A DNA stretch of 64,000 nucleotides from Semisulcospira habei (GCA_036245525.1 BTPG01000004.1:51260758-51324757); one strand, 5' to 3'; positions 43,685-55,648 are shown, counted from the stretch's first letter. Numbers and translations: made by a program. The notes: generated by a model not told the origin, from the letters alone.

Positions 43685-44150
43685 CTGCAAAACACCACAC
43701 ATGATACAAATTAAACACAGATATAGTAATTAGTACAATATATAAATTAGATCAGACTTAGAATAGATTTTATGTCAGCAAATGCAGTACAGTACCAAAT
43801 ATACTCCTGCAATATCTTGTAACAATCTTAACCTGAATTTATGCCACAAGTCAAAGCAACCCAGACTGTAGTGTAATGCGCTAGGGAATTGGACTATTTA
43901 TACAGACAGTAACTCCTGCAGTGCATTCTGTTTGGTTGTTGCAATGTATAAGCTTATAATCAGCTTCTGTTTTGTAGTTGGACGTGGATAGACTGCACAC
44001 AGTTGAATACTGCATCTGTAAGAAGGATCTAGTTTTCATGGCTTGTTTAGCGAACAGCCTTTCCACTCATGTCTGTTGAGTACATGTCGCTATCTACACA
44101 ACAGATGTAAAAAAAATCGTAAAGGCAAATCACTGTTCTACACAACTTAC

Positions 44151-44252
44151 CTTATCCAAAGCTATAGTGACACTCCATTGTCCAGTTTCTGGAGTTGCTG
44201 AGGCTGATGTCCACAGCAGAAGAAGGCACACCAAAACGATCGTCGCCGCCAT
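44151..44252 (-). CDS. TMEM87: TMEM87-like exon 1: signal peptide and start of lumenal domain
   Basis: The exon opens with ATG at 44252-44250 and encodes 34 residues, MAATIVLVCLLLLWTSASA followed by TPETGQWSVT and a short tail. The first 19 residues form a textbook signal peptide with an A-S-A cleavage site, so the product enters the ER. The P-E-x-G-x-W stretch after cleavage resembles the mature start of TMEM87 proteins. The exon ends in phase 0 at GATAAG with donor GTAAGT (44150). No promoter motif stands out upstream, and the TSS cannot be placed from sequence alone. Confidence 0.75.
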
Positions 44253-44983
44253 TTTGTCTGACAACACAGAACATTAGGACCGCACTGAAGAAATGGCAGC
44301 TGTAAATATTTGCAGATGCTAAATTAGAAGACTTAAACACAATATCTTTCTAAGTTGTGGAAGTGTATCATCATCTCGGAGAACTTACAGAAATAAATTG
44401 GTTTTATTTTTGCTCCGGTGCACAATTAAAATCGTCTGCTCAACACACCATCGACATGATGCCACCGGAAATAATTTCTTTCCTTGAACTAAAAAGACGA
44501 CAGTAGAAATAAAATAAAAAATACAAAAACTCGAAACCATCAAATTAAAACCAGCTTAGTTTTGCAGAATCCTTGTCAAGACCAGGGTAGTGTAGTCTTA
44601 GCCTGTCTTGTTGGTCGCTTTGAGCTGAATCGGCTAAAAATAGCCTTTAGTACCTTCCAGGCGACCTGGCCTCGCATCATATAAGTGTAGTGAACATAGA
44701 ATAACGCAGATGGGGGAAGATTTACCTTTCATAGAGTTCAAACACTATATGTGAATAGAGTTGCTCAGTTGTTTGGGGATCTGCCTGGCAGCGCGGATGC
44801 CGGAGGCGTGTTGTGCTCTCCTTCGGGATGCCGCGTGCGTGGAGTGAGAGTGAAGCTGTTATGTGCTTGTCTGCTGGCTTGTGAGCCTGTCATCGGTAGG
44901 TATGGCCAGGCAATCGTAATCCGAGTCAGTTTATTATTGTATACTATCTGTGAAATACTTGAAGTAATCAGCTTTTATTTAAC
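44253..44983. other. Upstream region of the TMEM87-like gene
   Basis: This should hold the 5' UTR and promoter. No TATA box or other clear motif is evident. The 26 bp around the start codon (44236-44261) recur with one mismatch at 49359-49384. Confidence 0.4.
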
Positions 44984-45163
<180 letters not shown>

Positions 45164-45269
45164 GTGCATGGTAGACAGGGCCGCGTCTTGGACTGACTGC
45201 ATCATAGTACCTGATGCAACACTAGCAGTTTTTATCAAATGTTTATTAAACCTCTTAGCCTTGTGATGC

Positions 45270-45408
45270 TTAACCCTCTTAAGCCCACGGCCGCATTTTG
45301 AAACTTTTGGAGGCATTAGTCTAACGACTATGAACCAGTAGAACGGGATCAATCACTGAGTCCAACTCCTGCCGCTGCAGGGCCCGTTGCCGAGGCTAAC
45401 TGGGTTAA
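45270..45408. mobile_element. TTAA-flanked MITE of the palindromic family lacking its core, copy L
   Basis: Terminal parts (TTAACCCTCTTAAGCCC, TCTAACGACTATGAACCAG and GGCTAACTGGGTTAA) are present, but the central hairpin is replaced by unrelated sequence, probably after deletion at the palindrome. Confidence 0.6.
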
Positions 45409-45422
45409 AGCCACATGTGATA

Positions 45423-45601
45423 TTATTGGTCGGAGGGGTTTGCTACACGCCGGACCCTCAGTTGTAGGCCTGAGGGAGATCAAAGGAAACATTGTACCCC
45501 GAAGGCCGCGGAAGGCCTGAGGGGTACAATGGTTCCTTTGACCCGGGGCTCCCGAAGGCCTACAAGGGTCCGTGCAGCGAACCCCTCCCGGCGACCAATA
45601 A
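45423..45601. repeat. GC-rich palindromic unit 1
   Basis: It starts TTATTGGTCGGAGGGG and ends with the mirrored CGACCAATAA. The interior repeats GAAGGCC and GGGGTACAATG in both orientations. Unit 2 at 46677 has the same plan. Confidence 0.75.
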
Positions 45602-46676
45602 CGTATTTGTTTTCATTCCTCCACTATTTTCGTAAAAGAAATCAAGAAGACATCTTGCGACCCGGATCATGCCAGACATGACTGACGTCGAAGCCGAATA
45701 TACATTTATACTCATAATAGACTTATGACGTAATTTAAAATATGTCATGACGTTGCCGTCTCCAGCCGTACTCTTGTTGTTTCGAACAACTTGACCCCTT
45801 CTCCCCTTTTAGTACGGGTTCTCTTTTAGGGTGCATGGAGGTTTGGCTCTAGGTGGAGGCATGGAATGTATGCCCCTGCAGACACCACAGTAAAACTTGT
45901 GGCTGTCATTGCAGGTAGGCAAAAGTTCCTGCCTTCCTCCAGTATTGCCGATAGTGTGCTGATGAGGTCGCCAAGACCGAAATGACAGCTGTCCACACCG
46001 GCTAAATATCTGGACCCCCCATGGGGGGACATAGATTTAAATTTCCATGCACCGAGTGGCTGGAACAGTGGGATATGTGATACGCCCCCCTTCGGGGAGG
46101 TGGGGGGGGGGGCTTCCATATGCATTGCTTCCAGTCACTTTTTTAGCGCCCCCTCTATCCTATCTTTTTTTTTTTTTTTTGGTGTGTGCTTTGACCATAG
46201 TAGATCTATGATCACTGGTCGATCATGCACGCATTTCTCTCCCCTGACAGTGCTTTTTACCTACTTTACTTTGTAATCTTCCTCAACACTATTTGTACTT
46301 TAGTTGGTTGGTTAGTTCGGGGTTTAACGTCCACGGCACCGAAGTGATAATAGACGGCTCTGACGGGCGGGTTTATGGGGGACAGAAAAATCTATTTCCT
46401 ATGAAGTACGACCTGAACATTGATCGATTCAGGCGCACTGCAACTGTGACACTTTGATTTACCAGGACATACTATGGAACAAGCCCGTCCTTTTCCCCTG
46501 TACTTTAGAACGTTTGGCGATCTTTTATGGAACAAAACTGGCATCCAAGATGCGTCATCGAGAGGGCTACAAAACGTCCGCCATTTTTCGCTACAGGGTT
46601 TTTTATATCACGGTCACATGGTACGGTTTGCGCTAAAGTGACTGGTCGTGCGACGTAGGGAGGGAAACAAAATAAG
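45602..46676. mobile_element. Inverted-repeat element, tandem copy 1
   Basis: It begins CGTATTTGTTTTCATTCCTC and ends GAGGGAAACAAAATAAG, imperfect mirror images of about 20 bp. Near its right end are CGTCATCGAGAGGGCTA and TATCACGGTCACATG, also found in copy 2. At 46301-46400 there is a SINE-like tail (TTCGGGGTTTAACGTCCACG). No transposase seen. Confidence 0.55.
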
Positions 46677-46828
46677 TTATTGGTCGGAGGGGACCACGGA
46701 CCTTTGTAGGCGTGAGGGAGGTCAAAGGAATCATTGTACCCCGAAGGCCTGAGGGGTACAATGATTCCTTTGACATCCCGAAGGCCTACAAGGGCCGCGT
46801 CCGTGCAGCGAACCCCTCCGACCAATAA
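46677..46828. repeat. GC-rich palindromic unit 2
   Basis: TTATTGGTCGGAGGGG on the left is mirrored exactly by CCCCTCCGACCAATAA on the right. The centre has GTACCCCGAAGGCC and mirrored GGGGTACAATGATTCC. It joins the two tandem elements. Confidence 0.8.
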
Positions 46829-48132
46829 CGTATTTGTTTTCATTCCTCCACTATTTTCGTAAAAGAAATCAAGACATCTTCCGACCTGACAGCTTGTGCA
46901 AGTTAGCATGGTGCCTTGTGCTTTTAGATTCAAGATGACTGAAGGGCCGATGCTTCGAGTGTGCAGCAGATTGTCGTTGTTATATTCTAAAGTGTCATGT
47001 GTGTTTGGATATCTGGAAAAAGGAATACCCAAAAACGCTCGTTGTTAACAGCAGGACTAGTGCTGAGATGGATTTGAAGGCAAGATTTTATTTTACAGCG
47101 TTGACATGATGTCAGATAGTCTTCGAAAATTCGTGAGATGTTTTTCTTCAGATAGTCCCGTATTGAGCGACGTGAAGAGAGAACTTTGGCAATATCGTGC
47201 TTTGTGTATAGTGTTGCTGGGTGTGTATTTTCGTTTTAGTTCTTGAATTTGTTGCTCTGTGCTTTGGTGAAATTGTGGCATGTTGGTTTCTGAGCAGACG
47301 ACAGTGTGTTGTTTGCAAGGATTGCTGTCTCTGATTGGTTAAAAAAAACCACTCGGAAGCTATTTTTGTTCCGTGTTTTCCCGAACTGTAATTGAAATGC
47401 TCGGTGCATGGCGATGAGATGGATTTGGCGAAGGCTTTTGCTGTTTGCGCTGTGTCAGTAATTAGTGGTGAAATATTGTTTAAGTTGGCTCCTCACGTCC
47501 CAAAAATAAGGCAGAGGATGTGTATTACGTCAAATAGGACTACTTTAATGCGTTTGTTTCTGCTATTTTGTCGAACCGCCGAGTTGCTGTCAAGACTCGA
47601 AAACGAGGTCCTAACGCGTCATCGAGAGGGCTATAACTCGTCCGCCATTTTTCGCTACAGGGGTTTTTAATATCACGGTCACATGATTGATTGATTGTAC
47701 ATTGCTTAACGTCCCGACAGCAACAAGACTTTCTCAGGACGTGCCTGCACTGCTTGTGAAAAAAACTAAACAGAACATTGAATGTATGTAGCCAGCCGGT
47801 CCAATACGTTAAATAAACCTACGACATAGGGCCTAAATAAAGCTAAGACCATTTAGCAACACACATCCAATATCAAAAGCTACAGGCAGCGCAGACGGTA
47901 GGGAGAGTTTAAAAAAGGCAAATACAGGTGAATGGACCAAGGGTAGACAGAAACACATGCCCCAGAATAGAGGGAAAAAACCCACCCTGTGGGGCTGACC
48001 AGGGTGGCCCTGGGAACTGAAAAGTAGTTAATCCCACCCAAGTCCCCCAGGGCAGACCCGGGTGGGGGTACGGTCACATGATACGGTTTGCGCTAAAGTG
48101 ACTGGTCGTGTGACGTAGGGATGAAAACAAAT
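46829..48132. mobile_element. Inverted-repeat element, tandem copy 2, carrying a SINE
   Basis: It begins CGTATTTGTTTTCATTCCTC like copy 1 and ends GGGATGAAAACAAATGG, the mirror image. The segment CGGTTTGCGCTAAAGTGACT precedes the right end in both copies. The SINE-like element at 47687-48069 is nested in it. Confidence 0.6.
47687..48069 (-). mobile_element. SINE-like element, copy 2 of 4
   Basis: A 383-bp minus-strand copy with ACGGTCACATGA duplicated at 47675-47686 and 48070-48081. Its tail of TTGATTGATTG lies at the left end. Confidence 0.88.
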
Positions 48133-48589
48133 GGCCTATGCTTGTATGTGATAACTGTTTCAGTCTCTTCTTTTTATTTAGTCAGACTGATTACAAGTTC
48201 TTCAGTGTCAACACAAATGGTGACAGGTGTGCCTGCTGGTGTGGTATTAGGTGCAGGTGTGGGGAGGAGGAGGGGGGGGGGGGCTGGTGAAATGAAGTTA
48301 AATGTTTTATATGCATAGTAATTTTAGTTCATATTTATGTGTTTAATGTAGCTGAGTTGGCGCACCTCACCTTTAGAGCCGGGGTGTAAGTGCACACAGG
48401 GCGTATGCACACATGGTTTTTGCACACTACCCATTCGTGCCGAGGTGCATTATGCACACAGACCAAAAGGATACGCATAGAAATGCACACAAAAAATACT
48501 GAAGATCTCCGAGAAATCGTCAAGTGATTTTGGTTGCCGCGTCAGTTCAATGCCTAAATACAATTGCAATCTGTGTTAGCGGTTTCAGA

Positions 48590-48592
<3 letters not shown>

Positions 48593-48665
<73 letters not shown>
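48593..48665. repeat. (GT)n microsatellite
   Basis: About 36 uninterrupted GT units. Confidence 0.97.
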
Positions 48666-48666
<1 letters not shown>

Positions 48667-48963
48667 GTTTGTTTTTTGCAGACATGTTTGTTTGATTGGA
48701 TACGAACATAATTGTTCGTAGTATGTTTGTGGGCTGAAGTATGTCACAGCGGCATCGATTGGCAAACAAGTCAAGTACATTATATGTCCCGCTCTCTGGG
48801 AATTTGTCTGACAGTACATCCGATAAAATCAATCGTAATAATAATGATACAGTAGATATGAATTTAAAAATGAAACCAATAGGCATTTTCATTATATTGC
48901 AAAATTACATGCAGACACTCACACCCACATACACGCACGCACCACACACACACCCAAACACAC

Positions 48964-49060
48964 TATAATAATAATAATAATAATAATGTACATTTATATA
49001 GCGCCGGCTTAACCTCCAAATGAATGGTGCTCTAAGCGCTTTACAAGATCAACACTCACA
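48964..49060 (-). mobile_element. LINE 3' end with (ATT)n tail
   Basis: AAT repeats at 48966-48988 followed by TTTATATAGCGCCGGCTTAA and GCTCTAAGCGCTTTAC. This is a common animal repeat terminus, here in minus orientation. Confidence 0.5.
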
Positions 49061-49358
49061 GAACACAAAGTACAAGAAAGAAAACGCTACAATAAATGTT
49101 ACAAAAACTAAAGTGACACATATTGTGGCAAAAGCTCACACTCACACATACACTGTTACAATAACACACACACACACACTAAAAGCTCTAACCACTAACT
49201 TTGTAAGACTGACAATGATGTAAGAAAGCAAATAAATAACCTCATTATTGTAAGGCGTGAAAGTGAATAAAATCATATCACTATAATACTGCAGTAATGT
49301 ATACACAACCCCAATGCGCAAAAGGCCGACATCGGCCCGATTGCCTTTGCGCACTGGG

Positions 49359-49384
49359 ACGATCGTCGTCGCCATTTTGTCTGA
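49359..49384 (-). repeat. 26-bp match to the TMEM87-like start region
   Basis: ACGATCGTCGTCGCCATTTT and the next six bases match 44236-44261 with one difference. On the minus strand it places CAGACAAA before an ATG in both places. Confidence 0.6.
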
Positions 49385-49485
49385 ACTTGATGGCCTGCTC
49401 ACAGAACGGAGCAGAGCAGAGTTGGCACAAACAGAGCAGTGACCCAGTTTGCGGCTCACTGTACCGTGACTATCAGTGTAATCAC

Positions 49486-49620
49486 AGAGTTAGTTAGTTA
49501 TTTGGGTTTAACGCCGAGCAGGCGACTAAGGCCATCTAACGGCGGTGTAACCACAGAGTATCATGCCATCGTGTTACACTGATTTTACACCACTGCCACT
49601 ATACTGACCCGGCCATCGAA
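49486..49620 (-). mobile_element. SINE-like remnant with GTTA tail
   Basis: GTTAGTTAGTTA followed by TTTGGGTTTAACGCCGAGCA and AAGGCCATCTAACGGCGG. Related to the shorter tail at 3050-3110. No full head is visible. Confidence 0.5.
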
Positions 49621-49739
49621 AGTCACCCAACGACATAAAGCCGCACCTGCACTTTGTCGCAGAAAATCGATTCCTACGTAAGAAATTTGTAATTATTCTA
49701 AATCGAAGTTGCCGTCTGAGTAGCAGAGACTAAATCTGT

Positions 49740-50360
49740 CTACAATTCCGCGTAAATATCGTTAAAATAAAACAACAAAAAAACAACAAAACAACAACTA
49801 AACAAACAAAGAAAAAACCCAAAAACAAAAACAACAATAAGCCCCACAACAACTGACAACAAAACGGAAAAAAAAACGACCCCCCCCCCCCCCATACAAA
49901 AAAACAAAAAGAAAACCAAACAACAACAAAAATGTTACACGTCGCACTATAGTGGTTTTTTTTTGGGGGTTTTCAAGTTTTTGCCAGACACGGAATCGAT
50001 CAAACCAAATTGGGACGGATCAGTTACCTCGGGGGAGGGGGTGTGCGCGTGCGGCGGTGGGGGGAGTGGGTTCCAACTTTTTGGCGGTTTGGGACCTTCA
50101 ACCTGACACAAAAGGCCTCCCCGACGCTAGACCTTCTAGGGGGGAAAGGGGTAGCGTCTTAAAACTAGCAAAAAAGTCAAACGGGAAGGAAGGAGGGGGG
50201 GGGGGGGGCCCAAACACCCCAAAAGGGACTTTGTTATAGCAAATTTTACTGAAACATTTTTTTTTTTTTGGGGGGGGGGGTGAGGGGGGTCTGGAACCCA
50301 CCCCACCCCCCAGATCCACCCATGCCAACACATGAAGATGGAAAAGAAAACTCACTACAG
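49740..50360. repeat. A/C-rich simple sequence and G/C-run clusters
   Basis: A-rich AAC-type low-complexity DNA (49760-49930), then several G-runs and T/G transitions (50030-50300). The segment TTTGGGACCTTCAACC at about 50087 recurs near 62915 within a similar arrangement, so a shared repeat is likely. Confidence 0.6.
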
Positions 50361-50590
50361 TTCAATAGATTGACATGTTCTGACTCACTATGCTCGCAAT
50401 GGTCGTGCTTTAGCTGGGTCTGAGATGGCCAGCGGCAGATGATCAAAAAGACAAGTATTATCATTCACAATGGTGCAGGCTCCCGCTTTGTCATGTTACA
50501 CGCCGACGCCGCATTGCTACACACCTTTGACCCGAGAACTATGGCAGTGTTCTTGTTATTTTGCTATTTTCCACGTGTTCATTGCATCGA

Positions 50591-50592
<2 letters not shown>

Positions 50593-50628
<36 letters not shown>
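50593..50628. repeat. (GT)n microsatellite
   Basis: About 18 GT units. Confidence 0.95.
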
Positions 50629-50630
<2 letters not shown>

Positions 50631-50816
50631 ACGTGCGTGCGTGCGTGCGAGTATATTCCTTATGAAAACAAACAGAACATGCGCTGCATGTGGAGTTTGT
50701 AGAAAGTATGTCTTTCCTTGTGTGTACCATTTCTATCTTAGCTGCACTTGTCACTGACCTGCCATGGATCTGCCGCCGCAAATTAAAGAATAACAAACAA
50801 ATTCGTTTATGAGATG

Positions 50817-51026
50817 TTAACCCATTTAGCCCCAACGCTCAACCGCAGGAGATGGATTGAGCATGATTATTAAAGGGTAGTGCCAGATTTGCTTGGCGCC
50901 TGAATTCGCCAAGCTAATCTGGCGCTAGCCTTCAATTATCATGATCAATACATCTCCTCCCACCAGTATATAGCCCATGGTGGTTAGGTGGCGCCTCCAA
51001 AATTTGGGAAATGCGGCGCGTTTTGA
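50817..51026. mobile_element. TTAA-type palindromic MITE, copy M1
   Basis: Begins TTAACCCATTTAGCCCCAAC. The core (AGTGCCAGATTTGCTTGGCG) has mismatched arms. It abuts copy M2 at a degraded TTGA. Confidence 0.7.
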
Positions 51027-51179
51027 CCCATTGTGTCCAGGTACAATTCAGGAGACAGATCGACCATGTTAGTTCAAGGTGGTGCCAGAATAGCCAATAG
51101 GCGCCAAGCTATTCTGGCGCCACCTTGAACTATCATGGTCAGTCCATAATTATCTTGCCATCGGGACTGAATCAGTTAA
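51023..51179. mobile_element. TTAA-type palindromic MITE, copy M2
   Basis: Begins TTGACCCATTGTG and ends GGGACTGAATCAGTTAA. The core GGTGCCAGAATAGCCAATAG with mirrored arm is a shortened hairpin of the AATAGC subfamily. It forms a direct pair with M1. Confidence 0.68.
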
Positions 51180-51415
51180 GGCGGTATTTTTTTCAAACCC
51201 ATGCAGGAACTCTGGAAAGAGTCCAGACGGATCCATGTTCTGGATGTTTATTTGTTACTACAAGCACAGTGTGTACCCCGCCCAAGCTCCGGTATGCATG
51301 CTCAGTATAGCTGCTGAAAAAAACATGTGTACATTTTATTTTTTTTTGGGTGGTGGGGGTGGGGTGGTGGTGTGTGCAAAATATCTCTTGATCTTCTTCT
51401 TCTTCTCGAACGCCG

Positions 51416-54400
51416 TCACACTTGGAGTTTGGCTCTCAAAATGAAATCTGTGGTCTTCTGTAGCGCCTCCACAGGCCCGTACAGTTTCTCTTGTAGAGTG
51501 GCGGGCTTCGGCCATATCTCCTCCCTCAGCGGCTGGTGGTTCCCACAGTCCTGGAGGATGTGCTCTGCGGTCTGCTCTGCTTCTCCACAAGGGCACAGGG
51601 GAGATGGCACGAGGTGGAAGCGTCTGTGCAGGTGGAAATTGAGTCGGTTGTGCCCGGTCCTCAGACGAAAGATGGTCACCTGCTCTTGTCTGGACAGCTG
51701 ATGGTAACTGTTAAGGGGCCGTTGTGGTGGTCTGTACACAGACTTAATGATGTTCTTCATCTCTGTGAAGCTGACTCCATTTTCATCTCGTTCTTTCTCT
51801 GCGCCCACTTTTGCCATTCTGTCAGCTTCTTCATTGCCGTAGATGCCACAGTGTGAAGGGATCCACTGCAGCACCAGTCTGGTGCACTTGATGTTTTGCA
51901 GTGCCTCTTGTAGACGTGGCAGTTTGCTTGCTGTTGCTGCCTCAAGGACAGACATGGCATCAGTAAGGAAGACAATCTGGGCATCAGGGTCTGCAGTGCC
52001 ACTAAGGGTGTTAGCTGCGCGGACTAGGGCTTCCACCTCAGCTCTGTAATTTGTGCAGTAAAGGCCTGTTGGTACTGCCTCTGCCTGCCATTTTCCGTTT
52101 GGGTACTGAATGTACACCCCAGCCCCTCCATCCTGAACTGCATCTGTGGCTGATCCATCGGTGTATGCCCGTATCCATGCTTCCTGGGGATACTTTTCTT
52201 CGAGCATGGCCAGTGTCAGGGCTTTCTTGCTCACAGTGCTGTGCTTATCTCTGGTGGTGATGTAGGGTACCGTGGAAGAGATGGTGATGTTTTCTGGCTT
52301 ACTTTCCCAAGGTGGAAGGTCGCTAGCAGGATTCAGAGCCTCTACCTGCGCAGGCAGCTTTGCCTGGTGTTTTCTCTGCAGTGCTCTCGTCTCCTTCACA
52401 AAGCTTGATCTTTTCAGTCTCCCTGAGGTTGGTTGTTTCATCCTAGCGTTCATAGGATGGTCTTTGGAAGACTTGACCTTTGTGGACTGTATCAAGGCTT
52501 TGCAATCTCTTCTCATGCGACCCCACCCGGGTCTGCCCTGGGGGACTTGGGTGGGGTTAGGTATTTTTTAGTTCCCAGGGTCACCCTGGTCAGCCCCACA
52601 GGGTGGGTTTTTCTCTCTATTCTGGGGCATGTGTTTCTGTCTACCCTTTGTCCATTCACCTGTATTTGCCTTTTTAAAACTCTCCCTACTGTCTGCACTG
52701 CCTGTAGCTCTTGATATTGGATGTGTGTTGCTAAATGGTCTTAGCTTTATTTATGCCCCATGTTGTAGGTTTATTTAATGTATTTGACCGGCTGGCGACA
52801 TACATTCAATTTTCTGTTTAGTTTTTTTTCACAAGCAGTGCAGGCACGTCCTGAGAAAGCCTTGTTGCTGTCGGGACGTTAAGCAATGTACAATCAATCT
52901 TCTCATGCGCAGGGGTGGGATGCCCGTTGTCTCTTCCATCTTTTCAATTGGTGTGGATCTCATTGCGCCGGTGATGATACGCAGTGCCTGGTTCTGAACT
53001 CTGTCAATGGTCTGCTGGTGTGACTGGGCTGCCGTCAACCATGCATTAGATCCGTACTCAAGGTGTGGTCTCACTGTGCCTTGATATACATTTTTGAGGA
53101 TCTTTTCATTGGCTCCCCATTGTGTTCCAGCCAGTTTTCTCATGATGTTCAGCTTTTTTCTAGCTTTCGCTTCTGCATTCCAAATGTGCGGCTTCCACGT
53201 CAGCCTCTTGTCAAGGGTGACTCCCAGGTATGTCTGTTGGTCTTCATACCGCAGCGGGGTGTTGCCCAGTGTTAGGTTGCCAGCCTTTGCCTTGTTGGAG
53301 AGAGAGAAGAGTGTGGCTGATGATTTTTCTGTGTTGATGGTCACACACCAGTTGTTGGTCCAGTCTGTCAGCCTGTCCAGGGCTAGCTGCATCCTGTATG
53401 TAGCAGTTGTTGCATACTCTTCTGTGCACCAGAGTACCAGGTCGTCTGCGTACAGGGCTGCGTGTACTCCTTTTGGTAGCTCTGGCACAAGGTCGTTGAT
53501 GAAAAGTATGAACAGTGTCGGTGACAGGACTCCCCCCTGTGGCACCCCCTGACGCAACAGCACTTTTTGGCCACAGTACCCATCCACTGTCACACGGGCT
53601 CTGCGATTGTGCAGGTATGACTTGGTCCACCGGTACATATTCCCTTGGATGCCACTGCGAAGGAGTTTCACAAGGAGACCATCCTTCCACACCTTGTCGA
53701 AAGCCTTCTGTAGGTCAATGAAGGCAGCTAATGTCACCTTCTGATCTTGAAAGGCATCTTCTATGACCTGTGCAAGGTGTGTTGTCTGGTCTTCTGTACT
53801 CTTGTAGCTTCTGAAGCCAGCTTGCTCTGGCACGATATTGCTCTCAGAGTCCAGGTACCACTGCAGGCGCTTGTTGATGATGCGCTCCATGGTCTTGCAC
53901 ACACAACTTGTCAGGCTGATGGGGCGATAACTCAGGGCTTTGGACATATTCTTCCCTTTCTTCAAAATTGGGATCATCCTGGCTTCCTTCCAGCACTGGG
54001 GTACCTGTCCTCCTCTCCAGCTGTGGTTAAAGATGTCCAGTAGCTTCATTAAGGCAGTGTTGCCAAGGTGTTGTAACATCTCGTTTGAGATGCTGTCTGG
54101 ACCTGGAGATTTTTTCTTCTTCAGCTGTTTGATGGCCATCTTCAGTTCTGGAAGGGTGATGTCCTTCTTCATTGCATCATGGATGTTCACATCTCTTGTT
54201 CTCTCTCTTTCTTCCTGTCTGATTTCTTTCGCAAGCATTCGTGGGACAGTGATGTCACTTTCTTTCGCATAGATCTGTGCAAACATGTTTGCAGCTTTCC
54301 TACCAGTCAGTGCTTTCCCTTCTTCTTCCAAGGTGATCTTCTGTTCCCTGGTGCCCTCATCGTTCAACGCCTTGGTCAGTCTCCACAACTTCGTGGTGTC

Positions 54401-55648
54401 CCTGTCCATGTTTAGTCTTGCAGTCTTCTCTCTCCAACTTCTTCTTGTGCACTCCAACTTCATCTTCAGATACTGGGCCTTACTGTGTTGTAGCTTGATG
54501 TTGTTTTCTTGGCTGGGGTTGGTTTCAGCGTCTTCTCTGGCCCTAGTGAGGTTGTCATGTGCTTTCTGAAGATCTGCGGTCCAGTATGGGGTGTAGTTTT
54601 TCCGGACCCCTCGAGGTATGGATTCCTTGGCTGCCTTACTGATAATGTCATTAAACTCTCTGACCACATTGTTGATGTTCCTTCCAGACACAGCGAGGTC
54701 TTGCATTAGCTCATTTGTTCGGATACTGAACAAGCGCCAGTCTGCCTTTCGGTAGTTCCATCTTGGCCGGTGTGGCGAGCTAGCTGCTGTGCATCCTTTT
54801 AGGGTTAGGAGGATAGGGCGGTGGTCACTTCCTCCTAGCTGTGGTCCTACTGTTCTGCTGAGGCACTTATGAACATCTTCAGTGCAAAGCGCCAGGTCCG
54901 GTGTAGTGGTGGTGTGCCAGCGGCGAGAGTAGAAGGTAGGTTGGTCCTCAGGGTCATTGGCAAGTATCAGGTGGTTTTCATCTTGCCACTCCTCAATGTC
55001 TTCTCCTCTCTTGTCCAGTGTGTCATATCCCCAACTCTGGGACTGGCTGTTGAAGTCACCAGTGATGAGGAATCCACTGTCCGGGACCTGGATAGTGTCG
55101 AGGGACAGCAACTTATCATTAGGGCAGTAGTAGTTGACAAGGTCAAGGGTGCTGTCACTGGTGGTTACCTTGACCTGGATGTATTCTGCCTCTTCCATGA
55201 ATCTTCTGGTTTCGCTGGCATTCAGGTTGTTTCTAACTAGGGTCATAACCCCCCCCCCCCCCCCTTTCTTCCTCCCTTGGCGATCACTTCGGAAGACCTG
55301 ATATCCTCTGACCTTAAAGGGTTTCCCTTCTTGCAGGTGTGTCTCTTGTATACAGCAGATGTTTATGCTGTTTTCATGCAGAAAGTGCTCTAGTTCTGTT
55401 TTCTTGTTGGTAACCCCTTCGGCATTCCAGTGCATGATGTTCACATTGGCTTTTTCTTTGTCTCTGGTCTTGTTTTTTCGCTGGCCAGTCGTTCTACTTC
55501 CCAGTCCCCTGGCTCCTCGAGACAGTCGGGAAGGTCCTCTAGTCGCTGGGGGTGGGCTCTGAAGAGGCGCAGAACCCGGTACTGCACCTGCCTGGTGAGA
55601 CTCCACAGGGCGAGCACCATTCCTCTTGAATCCATCTCCAAGTGTCAT
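51416..55648 (-). pseudogene. LINE polyprotein: endonuclease, reverse transcriptase, RNase H, interrupted by a SINE
   Basis: The N-terminal tail is basic. Endonuclease: MHWNAEGV, IQETHL, TGDFNSQSQSWG and GGSDHRPI. Reverse transcriptase: SYRPISLTSCVCKTMERI, LQKAFDKVW, RQGVPQGGVLSPTLF and ALYADDLVLW. The ORF breaks at PPLRMRR (52909), where a SINE is inserted, and resumes at 52507. RNase H: YTDGSATDAVQDGGAGVYI (D), YRAEVEALVRA (E), LTDAMSVLEAA (D) and WIPSHCGIYGNEEAD (H, D). A C-terminal Cys/His motif follows (CPCGEAEQTAEHILQDC). The frame is otherwise open, so the SINE is the only visible lesion. Confidence 0.88.
52520..52897 (+). mobile_element. SINE-like element, copy 3 of 4, inside the LINE ORF
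   Basis: A 378-bp plus-strand copy with TCTTCTCATGCG duplicated at 52508-52519 and 52898-52909. Its tail is TACAATCAA. It is the only one of the four in plus orientation. Confidence 0.9.

Larger units (their letters stand above)
1159..44252 (-). other. TMEM87-like host gene, seven lumenal-domain exons, 3' part outside window
   Basis: Seven minus-strand exons (44252-44151, 43684-43624, 39323-39211, 36421-36284, 4352-4302, 3894-3583, 1258-1159) join with consistent phase at all six junctions and give about 292 residues without a stop. Every intron has GT at the donor and a pyrimidine-rich tract ending in AG. The product begins with a signal peptide, followed by a single W, an HC-x-G motif and I-x-W-x-L-x4-C-x2-E, the order seen in the lumenal GOLD-like domain of TMEM87 seven-helix Golgi proteins (family knowledge). 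The transmembrane exons are not in the window. Intron 4 is 31.9 kb and contains an entire Polinton. The intron positions are seen directly; the family name is inferred from the motif pattern. Confidence 0.72.

Noticed and set aside
48524..48892. Cys-Val and His-Thr repeat ORFs (also at 33366, 50439, 61874)
   Set aside because: Products of GT/CA microsatellites.
51336..51596. ORF over the LINE 3' end and adjacent T/G runs
   Set aside because: Low-complexity frame antisense or offset to the RNase H domain.
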